Source: Thioalkalivibrio sp.
Lineage (GTDB): Bacteria > Pseudomonadota > Gammaproteobacteria > Ectothiorhodospirales > Ectothiorhodospiraceae
Direction of reading: 5' to 3'
Assembly: GCA_007136145.1 (NCBI GenBank)
Contig: SLHN01000056.1
Coordinates: 1-6,473 of the forward strand
DNA length: 6,473 bases
Of the stretch, positions 1 through 5,951 are shown in pieces; within the stretch, counting starts at the first letter, position 1, and each line of letters starts with the position of its first letter. The notes under the pieces are model-generated. The model was not told where the DNA came from, did not search any database, and worked only from the letters and a program-made list of their open reading frames with translations. The translations under genes were made by a program, and so were the position numbers.

Positions 1-126
1 CTTGCCGGCGAACGAAAATCCGGCGGTATCCGGTATCTTTTTTTTCGGCAATCGCCTAAAGTCAGCGGCCACCGCCATCCAGCCATCCAGCCATCCGAAT
101 TCCGACCTCTACAACGCGGTAGCGCT
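1..126. repeat. Left-edge non-coding stretch with short tandem repeats and a T8 run
   Basis: There is no gene here. The heptamer CGGTATC is repeated head to tail at 24-30 and 31-37 and runs into eight Ts at 38-45. The octamer GCCATCCA is repeated at 74-81 and 82-89, with a near copy at 90-97. GC-rich inverted repeats (GCCGG 4-8 with CCGGC 20-24, or CCGG 20-23 with CCGG 30-33) precede the T-run on the plus strand. This could be a weak intrinsic terminator for a plus-strand gene outside the window, but the stems are only 4-5 bp and the longer one is 13 bases from the Ts. No T-rich terminator for the minus-strand gene is seen. An AGCGCTT/AAGCGCT inverted repeat (121-135) spans that gene's stop codon. 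Confidence 0.45.
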
Positions 127-1515
127 TCAAGCGCTCGCGATGAGATCGGCAATCTCGTCGACATGACGAGCGACCGCCGCCGCATCCCCACGTGTCTCAA
201 CGTTCAAACGAAGCAGAGGTTCGGTGTTGGACGCGCGCAGATTGAATCGCCAATCCGCGAATTCGAGACCGATACCGTCGGTGCGATCGATGCGCGGACT
301 CTCCGGGGCGAAGTAATCGAGCACGCGCTCGATCACCGGGGGCACTGCGGCCACCCTGTAGTTGATCTCTCCGCTACAGGGATACGCCGCCATACGGGCA
401 TCGACCAGATCGGCAAGCGTGCGCCCGGTGCGGCCGATCAGCTCCGCAATCAGCATCCAGGGGATCATACCGCTGTCACAGTAGGCGAAATCGCGGAAGT
501 AGTGATGCGCACTCATCTCGCCCCCGTACACCGCGTCCTCCTGACGCATGCGCTCCTTCATGAACGCATGCCCGGTCTTCGATTGCACCGGGACACCCCC
601 TGCCTCTTCCACCTGTTCGATGGTGTTCCACGTGAGCCGGGGATCGTGCAGAACCCGTGCCCCCGGATGCTTGGCCAGCATGACCTCGGCCAGAAGCCCG
701 ACCAGGTAATACCCCTCGATGAAACGACCGTCGGCATCGAACAGGAAACAGCGGTCGAAGTCGCCGTCCCAGGCGATCCCGAAATCAGCCCCATGCTTCC
801 GAACCGCCGCCGCCGTGGCGGCTCGCCGCTCGGGTAGCAGGGGATTGGGAACCCCATGGGGAAATTCTCCGTCAGGGCGTTCGTTGATCAACTCGAACTG
901 CAGCGGCGGCAGCCGTTCCACCAACTGTTTCATGACCAGTCCGGCACCCCCGTTGCCCGGATCGGCAACGATCTTCAACGGGCGCAAGGTGCCGAGGTCG
1001 AGATACCCCAACAGATGTTCGATATAGGCGGACTTGTCGGTATCGATGACGACCTGGCCCCGCACTCCTTGCCCGAAGCCTCCCCGCGGCAACGAGGTCG
1101 GCGCAGCTTCCCCGGATTCCGCCAGAATCCGGTCCCTGATCGCGAATAGTCCGCTATCACCGCTGATCGGCCGCGCGCCATCGCGCACCAGCTTCATGCC
1201 GTTGAAGCCCTTGGGGTTGTGACTCGCGGTCACCATGATTCCGCCGTCGGAACCATGGTGCACTGTGCCGAAATAGACCTCTTCGGTCCCGCACAGCCCG
1301 ATGTCGATGACATCCGCCCCGCTTTCGGTCAGACCCTGAATCAGCGCTGCGGCCAGCGAAGGGCTTTCCAACCGCACGTCACGGCCTACCAGCACCCGCC
1401 GCGCCCCCAGTTCGGCCACGAAGGCCCGCCCGATCTGCTGGGCGAGGCTCGTATCGAGCTGGTCGGGGACGCGACCGCGTATGTCGTAGGCCATGAAACA
1501 GGAAAGATCAATCAT
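127..1515 (-). CDS. manB: Phosphomannomutase, ManB/CpsG type
   Basis: Cytosolic enzyme of the alpha-D-phosphohexomutase superfamily. It interconverts mannose-6-phosphate and mannose-1-phosphate, the step before GDP-mannose. The 462-residue product has all four family signatures in order: the phosphoserine loop TASHNP (about 96-101, Ser98), the magnesium loop DGDFDR (about 250-255), the sugar-specificity loop GEMSAHH (about 332-338) and the C-terminal phosphate loop RASNTEP (about 427-433). The text around the sugar loop (AHHYFRDFAYCDSGMIPW) matches enterobacterial CpsG/ManB closely, which favours a dedicated phosphomannomutase over a bifunctional AlgC-type or phosphoglucosamine enzyme. The frame is open up to a TTG at 1551, but the ATG at 1515 is chosen because GGGAGG lies 4 bases upstream and the N-terminus MIDLSCFMAYDIRG then fits the family. 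It stands alone, 324 bp downstream of ugd. The protein appears intact. Confidence 0.95.
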   Translation of the reverse strand: MIDLSCFMAYDIRGRVPDQLDTSLAQQIGRAFVAELGARRVLVGRDVRLESPSLAAALIQGLTESGADVIDIGLCGTEEVYFGTVHHGSDGGIMVTASHNPKGFNGMKLVRDGARPISGDSGLFAIRDRILAESGEAAPTSLPRGGFGQGVRGQVVIDTDKSAYIEHLLGYLDLGTLRPLKIVADPGNGGAGLVMKQLVERLPPLQFELINERPDGEFPHGVPNPLLPERRAATAAAVRKHGADFGIAWDGDFDRCFLFDADGRFIEGYYLVGLLAEVMLAKHPGARVLHDPRLTWNTIEQVEEAGGVPVQSKTGHAFMKERMRQEDAVYGGEMSAHHYFRDFAYCDSGMIPWMLIAELIGRTGRTLADLVDARMAAYPCSGEINYRVAAVPPVIERVLDYFAPESPRIDRTDGIGLEFADWRFNLRASNTEPLLRLNVETRGDAAAVARHVDEIADLIASA

Positions 1516-1519
1516 GCTG

Positions 1520-1525
1520 CCTCCC
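1520..1525 (-). promoter_or_regulatory. Shine-Dalgarno site deciding the manB start
   Basis: Read on the minus strand this is GGGAGG, 4 bases before the ATG at 1515-1513. The alternative in-frame TTG at 1551 has no comparable site and would add 12 residues not typical of the family. Confidence 0.7.
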
Positions 1526-1712
1526 GGGGCACTCCCCACGACGCCGGTCAAGGCGTATGAACCAAATCGGCAAATCTACAGCGGACCAGAAGAGGCCAAC
1601 CCCGGTCATCAAAGCCGATCATCGGCCAGAATGCCCCCCTTGGAATCGCACGGCCCGGAAATGGTCGCGGCTTTCACGTTAAGCGTCATGGCGCCGGCGG
1701 CCACCCCGAACC

Positions 1713-1739
1713 ATGAAAGGTCCAAGCGTAGGGTGTCAA
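1713..1739 (-). promoter_or_regulatory. Weak candidate promoter for manB
   Basis: The minus strand carries a perfect -35 hexamer TTGACA (1739-1734), followed after 15 bases by TTTCAT (1718-1713), which matches four of six positions of TATAAT. The spacer is shorter than the usual 16-18, and transcripts would carry a leader of roughly 190 bases before the manB ATG. This is an inference from consensus matching only. Confidence 0.2.
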
Positions 1740-1839
1740 TGAGCGCAGCAAATTGAACCGGTCGAGACCCGGAGGCCGGCCGGCGTGGTATCGGCGCGGT
1801 TCGGCTGCGCCTCACGGCACCCTGCAGGGGACTTTCACG

Positions 1840-3174
1840 CTAACGACCCACGCCGTAATAGACGAAACCATCCGCGGCCATATTGTCGGGAGAGTACTGA
1901 TTCCGTCCATCAAAAATGACGGGGTCAGGGCGCATCAGGCGGCGCATGATACCGAAGTCCGGGTGGCGAAAAGGGCGCCACTCGGTCACGAGCGCCAAGG
2001 CATCGGCGCCCTCCAGTGCGGCGTATTGCTGGTCGACGAGCGTCAGACGACCATCGGCGAACCATTCCGCGGGCAATTCCTCCCGAGCCACGTCCATCGC
2101 GACCGGGTCGTAGGCCTGGACCCGCGCACCCGCCTCAAGCAACTGCCCCAGCAGGATCTTGGATGGGGCTTCGCGCATGTCATCGGTCCCCGGCTTGAAC
2201 GCCAGGCCCCACAAGCCGAACACGCGGCCCTTCAGTTCGGGCCCGTAATGTGTTGCGATCTTGCCGAACAGATAGCCTTTCTGTTCTTCATTTCGGGCCT
2301 CGACTGCCTCGAGCAGTCTGGGATAAAAGCCGTTGGCAGCCGCCATGCGGATCAGGGCCTTTACGTCCTTGGGAAAGCACGACCCGCCATACCCACAGCC
2401 AGGGTAAATGAACGAATAGCCGATCCGGCTATCGGAACCGATGCCGGTACGCACATTCTCCACGTCCACACCCATGCGATCGCACAGGTTCGCCACCTCG
2501 TTCATGAACGAGATCTTGGTCGCGAGCATCGCATTGGCGACATACTTCGTCATCTCGGCGTCGCGCACCCCCATGACCAGAAGTCGGTCGTGGCTGCGCG
2601 TGAAGTCCGCGTAAAGCTCGCGCATGATTTCGATCGCACGCTCTTCCTCGGCGCCAACGACGATCCGATCTGGTTTCATGAAGTCATCAATCGCGGCGCC
2701 CTCCTTAAGGAATTCCGGGTTCGAAACAACGTCGAACTCGATCTCCCTGCCCCGGCGCAGCAATTCAACGTTGATCGCTTCCCGCACCCTCTCGGCCGTA
2801 CCCACCGGCACCGTGGACTTGTCGATCACGACCGCATAATCTTCCAGATTGGCCCCGATCTCGCGTGCCACCGACAGAACATATTGCAGATCGGCGGAAC
2901 CATCCTCCCCGGGTGGTGTGCCCACCGCGATGAAGTGAATATTCGATGTCCGCATCGCTTCCCGCAGCGATGTTGTAAAGGTCAAGCGCCCCGCACGAGC
3001 GTTGTTCCGGACCATGGTGTCGAGCCCGGGTTCGTATATCGGCAGGATACCCTTATTCAGATTCTCCACCTTGCGTGCGTCGACATCCACGCAGGTAACA
3101 TGGTGTCCCATCTCTGCGAAACAGGTACCGGTAACTAGACCGACGTAGCCCGAGCCAATGACGGTAAGATTCAT
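1840..3174 (-). CDS. ugd: UDP-glucose 6-dehydrogenase
   Basis: Cytosolic NAD-dependent enzyme that oxidises UDP-glucose to UDP-glucuronate in two steps through a covalent cysteine thioester. The 444 residues are normal length for the UDP-glucose/GDP-mannose dehydrogenase family. The Rossmann motif GSGYVG (7-12) begins the protein. Further family motifs are VGTPP (84-88), STVPVGT (120-126), EFLKEG (154-159), AEMTKYVANA (206-215) and the catalytic loop GGSCFPKD (263-270), with nucleophile Cys266. The overall pattern, including YEPGL near 47-51, fits UDP-glucose better than GDP-mannose dehydrogenases. The ATG at 3174 is chosen because the Rossmann fold starts at once, and TGGAA lies about 7 bases upstream as a modest ribosome site. 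The gene follows rfaH by 217 bp, so it probably has its own promoter. Its product is the substrate for the epimerase encoded at 5234-4221. The protein looks intact. Confidence 0.96.
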   Translation of the reverse strand: MNLTVIGSGYVGLVTGTCFAEMGHHVTCVDVDARKVENLNKGILPIYEPGLDTMVRNNARAGRLTFTTSLREAMRTSNIHFIAVGTPPGEDGSADLQYVLSVAREIGANLEDYAVVIDKSTVPVGTAERVREAINVELLRRGREIEFDVVSNPEFLKEGAAIDDFMKPDRIVVGAEEERAIEIMRELYADFTRSHDRLLVMGVRDAEMTKYVANAMLATKISFMNEVANLCDRMGVDVENVRTGIGSDSRIGYSFIYPGCGYGGSCFPKDVKALIRMAAANGFYPRLLEAVEARNEEQKGYLFGKIATHYGPELKGRVFGLWGLAFKPGTDDMREAPSKILLGQLLEAGARVQAYDPVAMDVAREELPAEWFADGRLTLVDQQYAALEGADALALVTEWRPFRHPDFGIMRRLMRPDPVIFDGRNQYSPDNMAADGFVYYGVGR

Positions 3175-3274
3175 GGTTGATTCCAGCTAGTGTTGAGGAT
3201 ACGAGGCACGCGAATCACCCGTTGCCAGATTTTCCGGGACGAATCCGTTCGGTCCTGGCTCGCGCCGATTGTGT

Positions 3275-3302
3275 AATAAATTCATTCTGCAGAAAGTGTC
3301 CC
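3275..3302 (-). promoter_or_regulatory. Candidate sigma-70 promoter for ugd
   Basis: In a locally AT-rich patch the minus strand reads GGGACA (3302-3297), a 16-base spacer, then TTTATT (3280-3275). Each hexamer matches four of six consensus positions. Transcription would start near 3268 and give a leader of about 94 bases before ugd. A 10-bp palindrome TTCTGCAGAA (3285-3294) sits inside the spacer. The twin repeat at 3316-3352 lies just upstream. Inferred from consensus and position only. Confidence 0.35.
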
Positions 3303-3315
3303 ATACCGCTTCAGT

Positions 3316-3352
3316 AGTCGCACGACCTGCTTCGCGACAGTCGCACGACTGT
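3316..3352. repeat. Twin palindromic 11-bp repeat upstream of ugd, probable operator
   Basis: AGTCGCACGAC occurs twice in the same orientation, at 3316-3326 and 3339-3349, 23 bp centre to centre. The second copy is the core of a perfect inverted repeat ACAGTCG-CA-CGACTGT (3337-3352). The first keeps only the inner GTCG-CA-CGAC symmetry. The pair lies between the rfaH stop and the candidate ugd promoter, centred about 53 and 76 bp upstream of the inferred start site, where an activator dimer pair would bind. No T-run follows on the minus strand, so it is not an obvious rfaH terminator. The binding protein is unknown. Confidence 0.5.
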
Positions 3353-3391
3353 GACCGGGGACGCCTTCAGCAGAATGGTAGGGGGCCTTCA

Positions 3392-3880
3392 TCAGACCCG
3401 AGTGATCGCGTGCGCCGGAAGCGTGACCCGAATCAGGTTAAGCAGCACCACTACCCGCTCCTGACTGTTTCGCGCCGCGAACAGCGCCTCGAATCCTGCC
3501 AGTGGCCCCTCTGTGATCATCACACGGTCATTTGGTGCGAAGCCGTCTGCCGGACTCATGTCGATGCAGTTCTCGGCATCGGTACGTGCGCGCAAGGCGT
3601 CCACGACAGCGCTCGGAACCACGGGAACGCAACCGCCCATGCGCACCAGACCGGTCACGCCCCGGGTCGAACGGATCGGCGACCAATCCTGATCGCTGTC
3701 ATCCAACGCAATGAACAGGTAGCGGGGAAACATGGATTCCACCTTCACACGGTACCGCTGGCCAATCCGGCGTCGCGCCCGTACCCGGGGTCGAAAGACT
3801 TCAAACCCCTGCTTCATCAGCTCGGTTTCCGCGCGCTCATCCTGCTGCGGCTTGCAATGTACGGCGTACCAATGCCTCAC
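3392..3880 (-). CDS. rfaH: Transcription elongation factor RfaH (NusG paralogue)
   Basis: The 162-residue product has the same length as E. coli RfaH and matches it throughout. RfaH is recruited to elongating RNA polymerase by ops DNA, suppresses pausing and Rho termination, and couples ribosomes to long LPS, capsule and related operons. The N-terminal NGN domain (about 1-100) starts HWYAVHCKPQQDERA and contains FPRYLF (51-56) and STRGVTGLVR (71-80). The C-terminal KOW-type segment (about 112-162) contains NDRVMITEGPLAGFEALF and VVVLLNLI, the RfaH version and not the NusG one. The start is a GTG at 3880, supported by GAGGTG 8 bases upstream and by the N-terminus HWY aligning with the family. 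It lies among nucleotide-sugar genes, which fits either a locus-specific or the housekeeping copy. Its GTG overlaps the TGA of a doubtful upstream ORF. Confidence 0.95.
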   Translation of the reverse strand: MRHWYAVHCKPQQDERAETELMKQGFEVFRPRVRARRRIGQRYRVKVESMFPRYLFIALDDSDQDWSPIRSTRGVTGLVRMGGCVPVVPSAVVDALRARTDAENCIDMSPADGFAPNDRVMITEGPLAGFEALFAARNSQERVVVLLNLIRVTLPAHAITRV

Positions 3881-4107
3881 AGTTGCAGCACCTCGCTTGC
3901 GGGTTGGCGCCTGACCCCAGATGACTTACCTTCCCAACCAGTCCCACTCTGCCGGCAAGTCCCCCTTTGCGTGAAAGTACCAATAGGATGCCGTGAGGCG
4001 AAACCGAAACACATCAGGAACTCACCGGATTCGTTGAGCGAACCCCGGCCTCCGCACCCCGGGTGGCCCGATTCGCCACGCTCATTGGCACCGGACGCCT
4101 GAACCAT
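3877..4107 (-). CDS. Doubtful 76-codon ORF overlapping the rfaH start
   Basis: The frame begins at ATG 4107, with GGGGA five bases upstream, and ends in a TGA that overlaps the rfaH GTG (GTGA), an arrangement seen in translationally coupled genes. Nothing in its 76 residues resembles a family I know. The second half is rich in Arg, Gly, Ser and Gln, with many A- or T-ending codons unlike the flanking genes. It could be a leader peptide that sets rfaH translation or simply a chance frame, and chance is more likely. Confidence 0.2.
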   Translation of the reverse strand: MVQASGANERGESGHPGCGGRGSLNESGEFLMCFGFASRHPIGTFTQRGTCRQSGTGWEGKSSGVRRQPASEVLQL

Positions 4108-4220
4108 TCTTGTCCCCGGGAGATGTACATGGCCGTGTCAGCTACCGGAAACGGCCCAGGAGCAGGCGGGCGGATGGGAATCACTTCCTGAGACGGAGGC
4201 TGAAACACGACGCCACTCCG
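3881..4220. other. Gene-poor interval between the epimerase gene and rfaH (340 bp)
   Basis: Apart from the doubtful 76-codon frame, nothing is clearly coding. The epimerase stop (4223-4221) is followed on the minus strand by a weak CGGAG/CTCCG pair (4216-4220 with 4194-4198) with no T-run, so no intrinsic terminator is supported. The minus strand reads CCGGTAGCTGAC at 4148-4137, which recalls part of the JUMPstart element but lacks the ops core. No strong sigma-70 promoter for rfaH was found. Confidence 0.4.
3889..3894 (-). promoter_or_regulatory. Shine-Dalgarno site deciding the rfaH GTG start
   Basis: The minus strand reads GAGGTG, 8 bases before the GTG at 3880-3878. There is no in-frame ATG near the N-terminus that would keep the conserved HWY segment, so the GTG start is preferred. 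Confidence 0.65.
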
Positions 4221-5234
4221 CTACTCGGAAACCGCATAGAACTCGCGGTACCAATCGACGAACCGGGCAATGCCATCCTCCACCCGAGTGCACGGAAGGT
4301 AATCCACATCACGCACAAGATCCTCGACATCCGCGAAGGTATCCGGAACGTCTCCTGGCTGCAGTGGCAGTAGATTCTTCTGGGCCTTGCGCCCCAGGCA
4401 ATCCTCCAGCACCTCGATATACCGCATCAATTCGACGGGCTGCTGATTCCCGATGTTGTACAACCGATACGGGGCTCGGCTACTCCCTGGATCGGGTATG
4501 GCACTGTTCCATTCCGGGTTGGGCGCGGCCACGTGGTCCAGGGTCCGGATTACACCCTCAACGATGTCATCGATATAGGTGAAATCGCGGCGATGGTTCC
4601 CGTGGTTGAAGACATCGATCGGCCGGCCCTCGAGGATGGCTCGTGTGAAAAGGAACAACGCCATGTCCGGTCGACCCCAGGGGCCATACACCGTGAAAAA
4701 CCGCAGCCCCGTCACCGGAAGGTTGTACAGGTCCGCATAGGTGTGGGCCATCAATTCGTTGGCTTTCTTGCTCGCGGCATACAGGCTCAGCGGATGGTCC
4801 ACGTTCTGATGCACCGAAAACGGCTGCCTGGTGTTGGCTCCGTAGACCGAGCTAGAACTGGCAAACACGAGGTGTTGCACCTTTTGATGCCGACACCCCT
4901 CGAGGATATTCACGAAACCGACGAGATTAGTGTCCACATAGGCATGCGGATTGACCAGCGAATAACGGACCCCGGCCTGGGCAGCCAGGTTCACCACGCG
5001 TTCCGGCCGATGGTCGGCGAAGGCCCGAGCAACCGCCCCGCGGTCAGCGATGTCAATACGCAGATCGGTGAAATGTGGATGGCCCGCCACCCGCGCCAAA
5101 CGGGCCTTTTTCAAGCCCACATCGTAATACGGGTCCAGATTGTCGACACCTACCACCTGGTCCCCGCGATCGAGCAGTCGCAACGCCAGGGCGTTACCAA
5201 TGAAACCGGCCGTACCGGTAACCATGACCTTCAC
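4221..5234 (-). CDS. UDP-glucuronate 4-epimerase (CapI/LspL type)
   Basis: Extended short-chain dehydrogenase/reductase that interconverts UDP-glucuronate and UDP-galacturonate in the cytosol using bound NAD. The 337-residue product shows the NAD motif TGTAGFIG (6-13), VVNLAAQAGVRYS (80-92), the catalytic serine region FASSSSVYG (124-132), and the Tyr152/Lys156 pair in YAASKKANELMAH. RFFTVYGPWGRPDMALF (178-194) and FNHGNHRRDFTYIDDIVEG (209-227) are hallmarks of the CapI/glucuronate epimerase branch and separate it from GalE. The frame is open back to 5432, but GTG 5234 is chosen: it yields VKVMVTG at the N-terminus as in relatives and has GGGGGAG four bases upstream. ATG 5225 is a weaker alternative. 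With Ugd it forms a two-step route from UDP-glucose to UDP-galacturonate. The family often carries T rather than S in YAATKK; this is minor. The gene is intact. Confidence 0.93.
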   Translation of the reverse strand: MKVMVTGTAGFIGNALALRLLDRGDQVVGVDNLDPYYDVGLKKARLARVAGHPHFTDLRIDIADRGAVARAFADHRPERVVNLAAQAGVRYSLVNPHAYVDTNLVGFVNILEGCRHQKVQHLVFASSSSVYGANTRQPFSVHQNVDHPLSLYAASKKANELMAHTYADLYNLPVTGLRFFTVYGPWGRPDMALFLFTRAILEGRPIDVFNHGNHRRDFTYIDDIVEGVIRTLDHVAAPNPEWNSAIPDPGSSRAPYRLYNIGNQQPVELMRYIEVLEDCLGRKAQKNLLPLQPGDVPDTFADVEDLVRDVDYLPCTRVEDGIARFVDWYREFYAVSE

Positions 5235-5383
5235 AGAACTCCCCCAACGCCAAACATCTGCCGGGATGCTATCACACAGCCCTTGCCGGCCCCACACTCC
5301 AGACAAGCCTGTCAATCGACGTTCGAAAGGAAGTGGACAGTCGTCAATCCCGCGAGAACCAGCTCGGGGCTTCGCGGCCGCGG

Positions 5384-5716
5384 TCAGGCAACAGATCTGC
5401 CGCCACCCGGTCCCGATGTCGGCGGCTCCCACACATTGCGGAACGACTGATGCGCTCGCGCGGGGATGTCGGGAGAAAATCGCAGTTCAATGCCGTTCCC
5501 AGTCCGAATCCCGGATACGGTACCTTGCGTCAATCCATGGAAACGCGCCACTTCGCCGCAGCCGCGCACAAAGTTGGATGGTGGATCGCCACGCTTGACG
5601 CGGACCCTCCCGTTCCCAAGCTCCAGAACAAATCTCACCCGCGTCCGGAGAACAAAAAACACACCGAGAAGAATCGTTGCGAGAGACAGACCAAGCGCGG
5701 TCAGGAGCACGACCAT
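5384..5716 (-). CDS. Small single-helix membrane protein, probable DUF3634 family
   Basis: 110 residues. One hydrophobic helix at about 2-24 (VVLLTALGLSLATILLGVFF) is followed by the basic stretch LRTRVR and a soluble domain of about 70 residues, so the domain probably faces the cytoplasm. The soluble part (ELGNGRVRVKRGDPPSNF, GCGEVARFHGLTQGTVSGI, ELRFSPDIPARAHQSFRNVW) resembles, from memory, the gammaproteobacterial DUF3634 family of unknown function. The C-terminus is a Gly/Ser/Pro-rich tail. ATG 5716 is chosen over the in-frame TTG at 5725: GAGG lies 9 bases before the ATG but directly against the TTG. This GAGG sits in a small inverted repeat, CGAGG-TTG-CCTCG (5718-5730), that could partly mask the ribosome site. 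It is 149 bp upstream of the epimerase gene. Any role in polysaccharide export or regulation is unproven. Confidence 0.7.
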   Translation of the reverse strand: MVVLLTALGLSLATILLGVFFVLRTRVRFVLELGNGRVRVKRGDPPSNFVRGCGEVARFHGLTQGTVSGIRTGNGIELRFSPDIPARAHQSFRNVWEPPTSGPGGGRSVA

Positions 5717-5717
5717 C

Positions 5718-5730
5718 CGAGGCAACCTCG
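5718..5730 (-). promoter_or_regulatory. Mini-hairpin containing the Shine-Dalgarno site of the DUF3634-like gene
   Basis: The minus strand reads CGAGG-TTG-CCTCG, five perfect pairs with a three-base loop. The GAGG of the left arm is the only good ribosome-binding match before ATG 5716. Pairing would hide it, giving a possible translational control point. The structure is small and could be coincidental. Confidence 0.3.
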
Positions 5731-5741
5731 CTTCGCTTATG

Positions 5742-5772
5742 CCTAGCAGCCTGTCGGACTTGGGCTGCTAGG
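5742..5772. repeat. Perfect 10-bp inverted repeat (hairpin) between the CsrA-like and DUF3634-like genes
   Basis: CCTAGCAGCC (5742-5751) pairs perfectly with GGCTGCTAGG (5763-5772) across an 11-base loop. It is the strongest hairpin I found in the window. It lies 26 bases upstream of the DUF3634-like ATG and about 180 bases downstream of the CsrA-like stop. There is no T-run on either side, so it is not a classical intrinsic terminator. A competing stem, CGGAC (5755-5759) with GTCCG (5772-5776), shares its right edge. It could be an mRNA control element, a Rho-independent terminator that lost its U-tract, or a leftover terminal repeat of a mobile element; no transposase is nearby. Confidence 0.6.
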
Positions 5773-5951
5773 TCCGCTGTGAATAGGCCACCCCAGACTC
5801 GAACGCCCGCTGAGTCAGAACACAGAACTGAAGCCAGCCAAAGGACTGATACAGGCTATCATCAATCAGGCATGCTGAAGGGTAAGACAACCGAGATAAT
5901 GCTGCCGCGCGACCCCATTGATTTCGCCAACGCATCGGCAGGAAATCAGTG

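Larger units (their letters stand above)
1516..1839. other. Gene-free interval between ugd and manB (324 bp)
   Basis: No convincing gene. A 68-codon minus-strand frame (1815-1609, GTG start) resembles no family I know and is treated as chance. Non-coding landmarks are a perfect 6+1+6 palindrome GCCGAT-C-ATCGGC at 1614-1626, a GC-rich GGCCGGCC cluster near 1772-1783, and a minus-strand TTGACA at 1739-1734. A sequence resembling the RfaH ops element overlaps the ugd stop (1847-1836, minus strand). No hairpin followed by a T-run on the minus strand was found, so whether ugd transcription stops here or continues into manB is unclear. Confidence 0.5.

Noticed and set aside
115..123. GCGGTAGCG, a near-perfect ops core
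   Set aside because: It is on the plus strand, opposite to every gene in the window, and lacks the conserved downstream T of ops. Transcription through it would run antisense into manB.
163..837. Plus-strand open frame of 224 codons
   Set aside because: It is antisense to the well-supported phosphomannomutase gene.
945..961. Sigma-54-like GGCAC-N5-TTGC on the plus strand
   Set aside because: It lies inside the manB coding region on the opposite strand with no plus-strand gene downstream. A chance match is likely.
1609..1815. 68-codon minus-strand frame between ugd and manB
   Set aside because: GTG start, no family resemblance, and Arg/Pro/Ala-rich composition. It could not be separated from a chance frame.
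1753..3138. Plus-strand open frame of 461 codons
   Set aside because: It is fully antisense to ugd, which has all catalytic motifs. The antisense translation resembles no family and is rich in His, Arg and Pro, typical of shadow frames in GC-rich DNA.
3269..4102. Plus-strand open frame of 277 codons
   Set aside because: It covers rfaH in antisense and both flanking gaps. No family resemblance, no ribosome site worth noting, and composition typical of a shadow.
5310..5315. Minus-strand TTGACA upstream of the epimerase gene
   Set aside because: It is a perfect -35 hexamer, but no acceptable -10 lies 15-19 bases downstream (the 17-base position reads GGGCCG).
4533..5450. Plus-strand open frame of 305 codons
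   Set aside because: It is antisense to the UDP-glucuronate 4-epimerase gene and has no recognisable domain.
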